Shown here: in pieces, positions 1 to 5,420 of the stretch
Layout: each line of letters begins with the position of its first letter
Numbering within the stretch: the first letter of the stretch is position 1
From: Acidimicrobiia bacterium
GTDB taxonomy: Bacteria > Actinomycetota > Acidimicrobiia > Spongiisociales > UBA5794
NCBI GenBank assembly: GCA_030599515.1
Contig: JAUVNV010000171.1
Location: 1 to 5,841 of the forward strand
Direction: 5' to 3'
Length of the DNA: 5,841 bases
The notes under the pieces: generated by a model
Told to the model about the DNA's origin: nothing
The model's input: the letters and a program-made list of their open reading frames with translations, nothing else
The model's database searches: none
Position numbers and translations under genes: made by a program

Positions 1-861
1 CAGGTCGATGGGATCGCCCAGGTGGCCGGGCCCATCCCCAACGATCCGCAACAGCCGACTGCGGTTCTCTGGCAGATCACGCCCGAGACGGCACCGCAGG
101 ATGAGGCGACGAGCGATCTCGTCCACCATCTGCGTGACGACGTCATCCCGGAGATCGACGAGAAGCTGGGTACCGAATTCAAGGTCACCGGTTCGGTCGC
201 AGCGAACATCGACTTCTCGGACTACCTGGCCCAGCGGATCTGGTACTTCTACGGGGCCGTGCTGCTCCTCTCGTTCCTGTTCCTGATGGTCGTCTTCCGT
301 TCGGTGCTCGTTCCGGCGACCGCGGTCGTGATGAACCTGCTCGCCATCAGCGCCGCATACGGCATCGTCGTCGCGGTCTTCCAGTGGGGATGGGGCGGTG
401 ACCTGCTCGGTATCCAACCCGGGCCGATCGAGCCCTTCATCCCGATGATGCTGTTCGCCATCGTGTTCGGGCTTTCGATGGACTACGGGGTGTTCCTCCT
501 GACCCGGGTCCGGGAGGAGTACGACCGGACCGGCGACAACACCGAGGCCGTGGCCGACGGGTTGGCCGTTACTGCTCGGGTCATCTCTGCCGCAGCCCTC
601 ATCATGGTCTTCGTGTTCGGCAGCTTCATGCTCGAGGACCTGAGGACGATCAAGATCCTCGGTCTCGGACTCGCAGTGGCCGTCGCCATCGATGCGACCG
701 TCGTGCGGATGCTCCTCGTGCCTGCCACGATGAAGTTGCTTGGCCACACGAACTGGTGGATTCCGAACTGGCTGGACAAGGTCCTTCCGAATCTGGTTGT
801 CGAACCTGAAGACACGGAGATGCCGGGAGGCGAGCCGGAACTCGTCGGATCGACCGTATGA
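1..861 (+). CDS. MMPL-family RND transporter, C-terminal part (5' truncated by window edge)
   Basis: The reading frame is open from base 1, so the start lies upstream; 286 residues plus a TGA stop are visible. The product is the second half of an MmpL/YdfJ-like RND transporter, a proton-driven inner-membrane exporter of lipids or hydrophobic compounds in actinobacteria. Visible residues 1-78 are the end of a periplasmic (porter) domain. About five hydrophobic segments follow, near 82-100, 105-127, 146-167, 190-211 and 216-241. The segment with FGLSMDYGVFLLTRVREEY (156-174) holds the Asp-Tyr pair (D161-Y162) that matches the proton-relay pair of MmpL transporters, and the AIDATVVRMLLVPA stretch is also typical of the family. 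The tail has the usual NWWIP-WLD motif and then about 25 acidic residues. The substrate cannot be told from this part. No partner gene lies downstream; a hairpin follows within 25 bases. Confidence 0.93.
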   Translation, partial: QVDGIAQVAGPIPNDPQQPTAVLWQITPETAPQDEATSDLVHHLRDDVIPEIDEKLGTEFKVTGSVAANIDFSDYLAQRIWYFYGAVLLLSFLFLMVVFRSVLVPATAVVMNLLAISAAYGIVVAVFQWGWGGDLLGIQPGPIEPFIPMMLFAIVFGLSMDYGVFLLTRVREEYDRTGDNTEAVADGLAVTARVISAAALIMVFVFGSFMLEDLRTIKILGLGLAVAVAIDATVVRMLLVPATMKLLGHTNWWIPNWLDKVLPNLVVEPEDTEMPGGEPELVGSTV

Positions 862-881
862 CCTGAACGATGCTCCAGTCA

Positions 882-915
882 ACGGGTGCCACCCCCCTCC
901 CCGGGCGGCACCCGT
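882..915 (+). terminator. GC-rich hairpin after the MMPL gene, possible terminator
   Basis: ACGGGTGCC (882-890) and GGCACCCGT (907-915) form a perfect 9-bp stem around a 16-base C-rich loop, starting 21 bases after the MMPL stop codon. No T-run follows, so it is not a classical intrinsic terminator. Stems without a U-tract are often proposed as terminators in high-GC actinobacteria. The position between two functionally unrelated genes supports that role, but this is inference. Confidence 0.45.
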
Positions 916-1071
916 CGTCGCGTTCGACTGGGGCCTGCAATCCAGCACCAGGGGCGAGGTCGGGGCAAACATCTCGCTCGGCGGCATGAAGTGGCGTAGC
1001 ACTCACCGCTTTCATTAGTGTTGCGGCGCTTCCTCGTATCTGAGATCGGCGGGTGTGATGGGGTTCAAGAA

Positions 1072-2298
1072 GTGAGCGAGCGCGGAGTCGTCGCGTCGGT
1101 ATTGCCACTGTTTCTCGGGTTGGCCCTGTTGATGGTGGGCAACGGCCTTCTCGGGTCGCTCCTCGGGCTGCGTGCCGACCTCGAAGGCTTCCCGACCGTG
1201 GTGATCGGCGTGGTGATGTCCATGTACTACGTCGGCTTTCTGCTCGGTTCGTTGACGATCCCTCGCCGGCTCATCACGGTGGGGCACATCCGGGTCTTCG
1301 CCGGTCTCGCGGCACTGGCGTCCGCTACCGCGTTGTCCTACTCGCTTCTAGTCGCCCCGCTTGCCTGGGGCCTGCTGCGCTTCGTATTCGGTCTGGCGAT
1401 GTCCGGTCTCTATGTCACGGTGGAGAGCTGGCTGAACGAACGGGCGTCCAATGAGACGCGTGGGCGCCTGCTGTCCGTCTACATGCTGGTCGTCACGTTC
1501 GGACTCGGGTTCGGTCAGCTCTTGCTGGGTATCGATGATCCGCTGAACGCAACGCTGTTCATCCTCGTCGGGATTCTGATCTCCCTGGCCGTGGTGCCGG
1601 TCGCGCTGATAAAGATTCCGGTGCCGAGCGAGACGATCCCCGTCAAGTTCTCGATCGTGGCACTCGCGCGAGTGGCTCCGCTGGGTGTCGTGGCCGTTGT
1701 GCTCTCTGGCGTCGCGGATGGTGCGATCGTTGCTCTTGGTGCGGTCTACGCCACAGGAGTCGGCATGGAACCAGGTCTCGTCGGGGTATTCATGGCGGCC
1801 TCGATCATCGGCGGGGCGGCTTCGCAGTATCCGCTCGGGTACCTCTCCGACCGCTTCTCGCGAAGGCGCGTTGTCCTCGTGACGGCCACCGCGGCGGTCG
1901 TGATTGCCAGCGTCGCAGCCATCGCCAGTCCGACCGGTCCCTGGCTGTTCGTGCTCGCCGCCGTCTTCGGGAGTCTCGCTTTCCCGATGTACGCCCTGGC
2001 GGTGTCGATGATCAACGACGTGATGCCGCCGCATCAGCTCGTCGGGGCCGCGGCAGGGATCATCTTCGTCTACGCGATCGGTTCCATCGTGGGCCCGATC
2101 GCGGTCTCCGTTCTGATGCAGATCGGAGGCCCGGTCGGCTACTTCTGGGGTCTTGCGATGTCGTTCGTGCCGCTCGTCCTCTACGCCCTTGTGAGGATCG
2201 TCTTCACCGTGCGGCCGAAGGAGCGTCGCTTCATCAATCTGCCCTACCGTTCGTCGACCGCCGCCGCACTGCTCGCGGAGCCATCTGACGAGGACTAA
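1072..2298 (+). CDS. MFS transporter, YcaD-like
   Basis: A major facilitator permease of 408 residues, with about 12 hydrophobic segments over its whole length, acting in the cytoplasmic membrane. The stretch TVESWLNERASNETRGRLL (about 116-134), followed by SVYMLVVTFGLGFGQLLLG, matches the pattern in E. coli YcaD (VVESAL...NRGRLLAAYMM...GQLL). The central loop copy of MFS motif A, YPLGYLSDRFSRRR (about 253-266), starts the second half. Substrate is unknown, as for YcaD. I prefer the GTG at 1072: GGGG at 1060-1063 lies 8 bases upstream, and the protein then begins shortly before TM1, as in YcaD. An in-frame GTG at 1018 would add 18 polar residues and has no ribosome site. The tail is an ordinary soluble end (SSTAAALLAEPSDED). 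It is separated from both neighbours by GC-rich inverted repeats, so it is probably transcribed alone. Confidence 0.88.
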   Translation: MSERGVVASVLPLFLGLALLMVGNGLLGSLLGLRADLEGFPTVVIGVVMSMYYVGFLLGSLTIPRRLITVGHIRVFAGLAALASATALSYSLLVAPLAWGLLRFVFGLAMSGLYVTVESWLNERASNETRGRLLSVYMLVVTFGLGFGQLLLGIDDPLNATLFILVGILISLAVVPVALIKIPVPSETIPVKFSIVALARVAPLGVVAVVLSGVADGAIVALGAVYATGVGMEPGLVGVFMAASIIGGAASQYPLGYLSDRFSRRRVVLVTATAAVVIASVAAIASPTGPWLFVLAAVFGSLAFPMYALAVSMINDVMPPHQLVGAAAGIIFVYAIGSIVGPIAVSVLMQIGGPVGYFWGLAMSFVPLVLYALVRIVFTVRPKERRFINLPYRSSTAAALLAEPSDED

Positions 2299-2360
2299 CG
2301 GGCACCGACCCGCGGACCGTTGTCCGTCTCGTCGTGACCGGGGGATGCGGGGGGTGCCCG
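2299..2360 (+). terminator. Long-loop GC-rich inverted repeat after the MFS gene, possible terminator
   Basis: CGGGCACC (2299-2306), directly after the TAA stop, pairs with GGTGCCCG (2353-2360) as a perfect 8-bp stem with a 46-base loop. There is no T-run. It lies between the MFS stop and the metal-operon operator, where a transcript end would be expected. The long loop makes this a weak call. Confidence 0.3.
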
Positions 2361-2383
2361 CTCGGTTGTGGGCGCACCGGTGA

Positions 2384-2414
2384 TCAACAAAATATGAAGA
2401 GTGGTTCATATATT
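2384..2414 (+). promoter_or_regulatory. Probable promoter of the metal-sensor/CDF operon
   Basis: TATATT (2409-2414) is a good -10 match and the only strong AT-rich -10 candidate in this spacer. The best -35 at a tolerable distance is TCAACA (2384-2389, 4 of 6 to TTGACA) with a long 19-base spacer. A -10 ending at 2414 predicts transcription starting near 2420-2421, which coincides with the ATG of the regulator gene. The -10 lies inside the inverted repeats, so a bound repressor would block polymerase. The -35 assignment is uncertain. Confidence 0.42.
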
Positions 2415-2422
2415 CAGATATG
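2392..2422 (+). promoter_or_regulatory. ArsR/SmtB-type operator with three half-sites, overlapping the start codon
   Basis: ATATGAA (2392-2398) and TTCATAT (2405-2411) form a perfect 7-bp inverted repeat around a 6-base spacer. The second arm then forms a further inverted repeat, CATAT (2407-2411) with ATATG (2418-2422), again with a 6-base spacer. The AT-rich TGAA...TTCA character and the position over the regulator's own promoter match known SmtB/CadC/CzrA-type operators. The last half-site includes the ATG start codon at 2420. The likely ligand is the protein encoded directly downstream, giving self-repression released by metal. Confidence 0.7.
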
Positions 2423-2827
2423 CTGATCGTCGTGACCGACAACGTCTCTTCCGTTGCTGCCGGGGATGCCTGCGAGGTCAGGATGATCCACCCGGATCGT
2501 GTCGACCTCGCACGAGAGTCCCTGCTCGATCCTGAAGACGCAGCCCTGCTTGCCGACCGTTTCAAGAGCCTCTCCGACCCCGGGCGACTGGGCATCATCT
2601 ACTCCCTGCTCGAAGCCGGTGAGATGTGCGTCTGCGATCTCGCTGCCACCGTCGAAGCGTCGGAGTCCGCAACGAGTCACCAACTTCGTCAGCTCCGGAT
2701 GGCCGGTCTCGTTCGTTCGAGAAAGGAGGGACGCACGGTGTACTACCGGATTGCCGACACCCACGTGCGGCTGCTGCTGGACGTCGCTGTCGAGCACTAT
2801 CTCCATCACCACGGCGACACACGATGA
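2420..2827 (+). CDS. ArsR/SmtB-family metal-sensing repressor (CadC/CzrA-like)
   Basis: A 135-residue winged-helix repressor, expected to leave its operator when it binds metal. The core LSDPGRLGIIYSLLEAGEMCVCDLA (about 51-75) holds the CxC pair C70/C72 at the place of CadC Cys58/Cys60. The recognition helix is SESATSHQLRQLR (81-93) and the wing is RKEGRTVYYRI (101-111). The C-terminal helix has D113, H115, H126 and H129, the spacing and residues of the CzrA alpha-5 Zn/Co site. C18 in ACEVRM aligns with CadC Cys7 (TCEIFC), while the Cys11 position is Met (M22). ATG 2420 is chosen because it keeps this cysteine region and sits at the predicted transcript start; there is no Shine-Dalgarno site there. 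ATG 2483, with GAGG upstream, is the alternative. The gene overlaps the CDF gene by ATGA, so the exporter is its obvious target. Metal specificity (Zn, Cd, Co or Pb) cannot be fixed from sequence. Confidence 0.9.
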   Translation: MLIVVTDNVSSVAAGDACEVRMIHPDRVDLARESLLDPEDAALLADRFKSLSDPGRLGIIYSLLEAGEMCVCDLAATVEASESATSHQLRQLRMAGLVRSRKEGRTVYYRIADTHVRLLLDVAVEHYLHHHGDTR

Positions 2828-3735
2828 GCGGCGATCACAATCACGGGGTCTCCCTCCGGGCCGGGTCGCGCTATCGAGGCCGGCTCACGATCGTCTTCGG
2901 TCTGGTCGTCGCGTTCATGGTCGTCGAAGCGATCGCCGCCTTCATCTCCGACTCGCTCGCGCTGCTCTCGGACGCCGGACACATGGCGACCGACGCGATC
3001 GGCATCGGGATGGCTCTCGCCGCCATCGTGGCGGCGGACAACGTGCGGGAGCGACCACAGCACACCTACGGCGTCTTCCGCCTGGAAGTCCTGGCTGCGC
3101 TTGCCAATGCCGTGCTCCTATTCGCCGTTGCGGGGTACGTCATCTTCGAGGCGATACGCCGGTTGACGGGCGAGGCACCCGCGGTGCTCAGCGGACCGAT
3201 GTTCGTCGTTGCGGTCGTTGGACTCGCCGTCAACGTGGTGTGCTGGTGGCTACTGAGGGAAGGAGCCGAGGAGAGCCTCAACGTGGAAGGCGCTTTCGTC
3301 GAGGTGCTCGCCGACATGCTCGGGTCGATTGCCGTCATCATCGCTGCGGTCATCATCTGGATCACCGGCTGGGCCTACGTCGATGCGATCTTCGGTATCG
3401 GGATCGGCCTGTTCATCCTTCCGCGGGCGTGGAGGCTCGGAGGCAAGGCCCTGAGGATCCTCATCGAGGCCGCGCCGCCTTCGGTCGACTTGGGTGAACT
3501 CACCGATGAGTTGGGGGCGATCCCCGGAGTTGTGGACGTGCACGATCTCCACGTGTGGACGCTCACCTCGGACATGGATGTCGCATCGGTTCACCTCATG
3601 ACGCTCGAAGACGCCGATCCACATCCCGTGCTGGACGCTGCGCGAACGATTCTTCGAGACGAGTTCGGGATCGGCCACGCGACCTTGCAGGTCGAGCCCG
3701 AGTCACATAGCGGTTGTGCGGAGGTCGAGTGGTAG
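2824..3735 (+). CDS. Cation diffusion facilitator (CzcD/ZitB-type metal exporter)
   Basis: A 303-residue CDF antiporter that exports divalent metal (Zn, perhaps Cd or Co) from the cytoplasm in exchange for protons. Residues 1-20 are a short tail with H5 and H7. About six membrane segments lie between 21 and 210. TM2 carries SDAGHMATD with H53 and D57 of the metal site. TM5 carries NVEGAFVEVLADMLGS (153-168), where D164 is kept but the position of the second His is E160, so the site reads HD/ED rather than the HD/HD of CzcD and ZitB. The cytoplasmic domain has the family signature VHDLHVWTL and ends HATLQVE plus a tail with one Cys. ATG 2824 overlaps the sensor stop codon (ATGA), which implies translational coupling; it has no ribosome site of its own. 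The frame is open further upstream, but that part lies inside the sensor gene and is not CDF-like. Confidence 0.94.
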   Translation: MSGDHNHGVSLRAGSRYRGRLTIVFGLVVAFMVVEAIAAFISDSLALLSDAGHMATDAIGIGMALAAIVAADNVRERPQHTYGVFRLEVLAALANAVLLFAVAGYVIFEAIRRLTGEAPAVLSGPMFVVAVVGLAVNVVCWWLLREGAEESLNVEGAFVEVLADMLGSIAVIIAAVIIWITGWAYVDAIFGIGIGLFILPRAWRLGGKALRILIEAAPPSVDLGELTDELGAIPGVVDVHDLHVWTLTSDMDVASVHLMTLEDADPHPVLDAARTILRDEFGIGHATLQVEPESHSGCAEVEW

Positions 3736-3757
3736 CGACCGTTCTACGCTGATGCTC

Positions 3758-3777
3758 GAATACTTCAAGAAGTTTTG
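3758..3777 (+). promoter_or_regulatory. Upstream ars operator copy (O1), overlapping the -35 box
   Basis: A 20-bp element beginning GAATA, with the palindrome ACTTC-AA-GAAGT at 3762-3773 and ending TTTTG. It matches a second copy at 3813-3832 in 17 of 20 positions. Its 3' end overlaps the TTGACA box by three bases, so a bound repressor would cover the -35 element. The expected ligand is the ArsR protein encoded at 3811. Confidence 0.68.
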
Positions 3778-3804
3778 ACATGTGTGGAGGATGTGGGGTA
3801 CGAT
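3775..3804 (+). promoter_or_regulatory. Promoter of the arsenic operon
   Basis: A perfect -35 box TTGACA (3775-3780) and a -10 box TACGAT (3799-3804, 4 of 6 to TATAAT) are separated by 18 bases. The predicted transcription start is near 3811, exactly at an in-frame GTG. The promoter lies 40-70 bases after the CDF stop codon and between two operator copies, so the arsenic operon probably has its own start rather than relying on read-through from the CDF operon. Confidence 0.68.
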
Positions 3805-3810
3805 GGCGGC

Positions 3811-4110
3811 GTGAATAGTTCAAGAACTCTTGTTCCAATGGACATTGAAAAGAAGGTCGACGTGTTGAAGGCGCTCGCCGATCCCTATCGTCTCGAGATC
3901 CTCGAGATCCTCTCACCGGAGATCCGGTGCAATTGCCACCTGCAGGATCGGCTCGACATCGCCCCGAACTTGCTCTCCTATCACCTGAAGGTGCTGCGCG
4001 AGGCCGGTCTCATCGAAGGAACCAAGCGCGGACGATGGATCGACTACTCGCTGACATCGGATGCACCGGAGGTGATCGCCGCCGCTCTTCCGGAGAGGCT
4101 GCGGCCGTGA
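3811..4110 (+). CDS. arsR: ArsR-family arsenic-responsive repressor
   Basis: A small winged-helix repressor (99 residues from GTG 3811) expected to control the operon it heads and to be released by As(III). The core is LKALADPYRLEILEILS (19-35). C40-N-C42 in IRCNCHLQ follows at the position of the ArsR CVC motif and is the likely As(III) thiol site; no third Cys is present. The recognition helix is APNLLSYHLKVLREAG (51-66) and the wing is KRGRWIDYSL (72-81). GTG 3811 is chosen because it coincides with the predicted transcript start, giving a leaderless mRNA. ATG 3838 (90 residues, also no ribosome site) is a fair alternative. A TTG at 3775 in the same frame is the -35 box and not a start. 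The stop codon overlaps the permease start by GTGA. Confidence 0.88.
   Translation: MNSSRTLVPMDIEKKVDVLKALADPYRLEILEILSPEIRCNCHLQDRLDIAPNLLSYHLKVLREAGLIEGTKRGRWIDYSLTSDAPEVIAAALPERLRP
3813..3832 (+). promoter_or_regulatory. Downstream ars operator copy (O2)
   Basis: A 20-bp element starting GAATA, with the palindrome AGTTC-AA-GAACT at 3817-3828 and ending CTTG. Compared with the upstream copy, both arms carry the matching change (C to G on the left, G to C on the right), so symmetry is kept. It lies just after the predicted transcription start, where repressor would act as a roadblock. If the gene starts at GTG 3811 the operator is within codons 1-8; if at ATG 3838 it is in the leader. Spacing to the first copy is 55 bp, close to five helical turns. 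Confidence 0.68.
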
Positions 4111-5162
4111 GCGTCTTCCTCCCCGAGCCGGGGACGAGGAGAAGCTCCGTCAATCTCTGGGGTCTCGTCGTCGCCGTTGGATTCGCGTGGGTGGTCGGGT
4201 ACCTGCTCAACGGTCGGTTCTGGGACTTCGTCGTGTTCGACCTTCTCGGTCTGGATCAGGGGAGCCGGCTCGGCGAAGCCATCCACTTCTTCGTCTACGA
4301 CACCACGAAGATCCTGCTGCTCCTCAGCGGGATCATCTTCATCGTCACCGTGCTGCGCAGCTTCGTGACGATCGAGCGCACCCGGGCGCTCCTCGGCGGC
4401 AGACGCGAGGGACTCGGCAATGTGGCGGCAGCCGGACTCGGTGTGGTCACGCCGTTCTGCTCCTGCTCGGCCGTTCCTGCCTTCATCGGGTTCGTCGCCG
4501 CCGGAGTGCCACTCGGTATCACCCTCAGTTTCCTCATCGCCTCGCCCATGGTGAACGAGGTCGCCGTGATCCTGATCCTCGGGATGTTCGGCTGGAAGGT
4601 CGCGGTCCTGTATGTCGTGTTCGGTCTTCTTGTGGCGATCGTCGCGGGATATGTGCTGGGCAGACTGCGCCTCGAGCGATGGGTCGAGCCGTTCGTGTTC
4701 GAAACGAAGCTCCGCGGTGACGTGATCGAACCGTCGACGGACATGCCGTGGGAGGACCGCCTCGCCTTCGGATGGCAGGAGGTCAAGACCAACGTCCGGA
4801 AGATCTGGCCGTATCTGTTGGTCGGAATCGCACTCGGCGCTGCCATTCACGGCTGGGCTCCGGAAGATCTGTTCGCCGACTGGGCCGGAGCAGGCAACCC
4901 GCTCGCCGTCCCCATCGCCGTGCTGGTGGGTATTCCGCTCTACTCGAGTGCTGCGGGGGTGATCCCTCTTGTGCAGGCCCTCGCCGACAAGGGCGTCGCC
5001 CTCGGCACCGTTCTGGCGTTCATGATGGCGGTCGTCGCCCTTTCCCTCCCCGAGATGATCCTTCTGCGTCGGGTCCTCAAACCGAAACTTCTCGCCACGT
5101 TCGTGGGAGTGGTCGGTGGCGGCATCCTCACCGTCGGATATCTGTTCAACGCCGTGATCTAG
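4107..5162 (+). CDS. ArsP-like permease (PF03773-type, putative organoarsenical/arsenic efflux)
   Basis: An inner-membrane permease of 351 residues with 8-10 hydrophobic segments. Residues 115-124, TPFCSCSAVP, followed by GVPLGITLSFLIASPMVNE, are the hallmark of the DUF318/ArsP permeases; C118 and C120 are candidate metalloid ligands. The second half has the matching repeat GIPLYSSAAGVIPLVQALADKG. A polar loop of about 55 residues (near 190-245, with WVEPFVFETKLRGDVIEPSTDMPWEDRLAFG) separates the halves. Campylobacter ArsP exports trivalent organoarsenicals. Membership in the family is clear, but the substrate here is inferred from the neighbours arsR and acr3. GTG 4107 overlaps the ArsR stop and has GGAGAGG (4092-4098) 8 bases upstream. 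The frame is open further upstream, but that part lies inside arsR and is not membrane-like. Confidence 0.88.
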   Translation: MSVFLPEPGTRRSSVNLWGLVVAVGFAWVVGYLLNGRFWDFVVFDLLGLDQGSRLGEAIHFFVYDTTKILLLLSGIIFIVTVLRSFVTIERTRALLGGRREGLGNVAAAGLGVVTPFCSCSAVPAFIGFVAAGVPLGITLSFLIASPMVNEVAVILILGMFGWKVAVLYVVFGLLVAIVAGYVLGRLRLERWVEPFVFETKLRGDVIEPSTDMPWEDRLAFGWQEVKTNVRKIWPYLLVGIALGAAIHGWAPEDLFADWAGAGNPLAVPIAVLVGIPLYSSAAGVIPLVQALADKGVALGTVLAFMMAVVALSLPEMILLRRVLKPKLLATFVGVVGGGILTVGYLFNAVI

Positions 5163-5176
5163 AGAAAGGAATACTG

Positions 5177-5419
5177 ATGAAGATCGAAGTGCTCGGAACA
5201 GGATGCAAGAACTGCAACGCGCTGGAGGCAGCCACCTACGAGGCTCTGCAGCAGCTCGGTTTGGAGGTGCCGATCGACAAGGTCACCGACTACGGAGAGA
5301 TCGTCGCATACGGTGTGATGTCCACACCCGCCCTGGCCATCGACGGAGAAGTCAAGACGACCGGACGCGTCCCGTCGGTGCGTGAACTCACGGATCTCCT
5401 CGCCGAAACCTCTGCCTGA
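5177..5419 (+). CDS. Small thioredoxin-like CxxC protein (redox-active disulfide protein type)
   Basis: An 80-residue cytosolic protein with a minimal thioredoxin fold, of the small type seen in Methanothermobacter MTH895 and annotated as redox-active disulfide protein 2. It begins MKIEVLGTGCKNCNALE with the active-site pair C10 and C13 (CKNC), and has the cis-proline loop STPAL (P51) and the family-typical IDGEVKTTGRVPS. It has no signal peptide. The ATG has a strong ribosome site, AAAGGA (5165-5170), 6 bases upstream, and follows the permease stop by 14 bases. Its position between an ArsP-like permease and Acr3 suggests a job in arsenic handling, such as thiol transfer of As(III) or reduction of permease cysteines or an arsenate reductase. 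That role is inference; the fold call is firm. Confidence 0.9.
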   Translation: MKIEVLGTGCKNCNALEAATYEALQQLGLEVPIDKVTDYGEIVAYGVMSTPALAIDGEVKTTGRVPSVRELTDLLAETSA

Positions 5420-5420
5420 G

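Noticed and set aside
1348..2598. A long open frame on the - strand (416 codons)
   Set aside because: It is antisense to the MFS gene and the start of the sensor gene. Its product is rich in Arg, Asp, His and Glu without any recognisable domain, as expected for the shadow of a GC-rich membrane-protein gene.
2626..2823. Upstream extension of the CDF reading frame
   Set aside because: It overlaps the sensor gene out of frame and gives an Arg/Ser-rich sequence unlike any CDF N-terminus. ATG 2824 gives a normal 303-residue CDF.
3731..3753. Possible terminator hairpin between the CDF gene and the ars promoter (AGCG...CGCT)
   Set aside because: The stem is only 4 bp with no T-run, which is not better than expected by chance.
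3775..3810. TTG at 3775 as the start of arsR
   Set aside because: This TTG is the first half of a perfect TTGACA -35 box, and the extra residues do not resemble an ArsR N-terminus.
3927..4106. Upstream extension of the permease frame into arsR
   Set aside because: The translated stretch is Arg-rich and lies inside arsR. GTG 4107 has a good ribosome site and a GTGA overlap.
4044..4850. A 268-codon open frame on the - strand opposite the permease
   Set aside because: The product is a low-complexity charged sequence with no domain and no ribosome site; the + strand here encodes a clear ArsP-like permease.
4748..5176. Upstream extension of the thioredoxin frame inside the permease gene
   Set aside because: The sequence is Arg/Gly/Pro-rich shadow. 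The AAAGGA site and ATG 5177 give a complete mini-thioredoxin.
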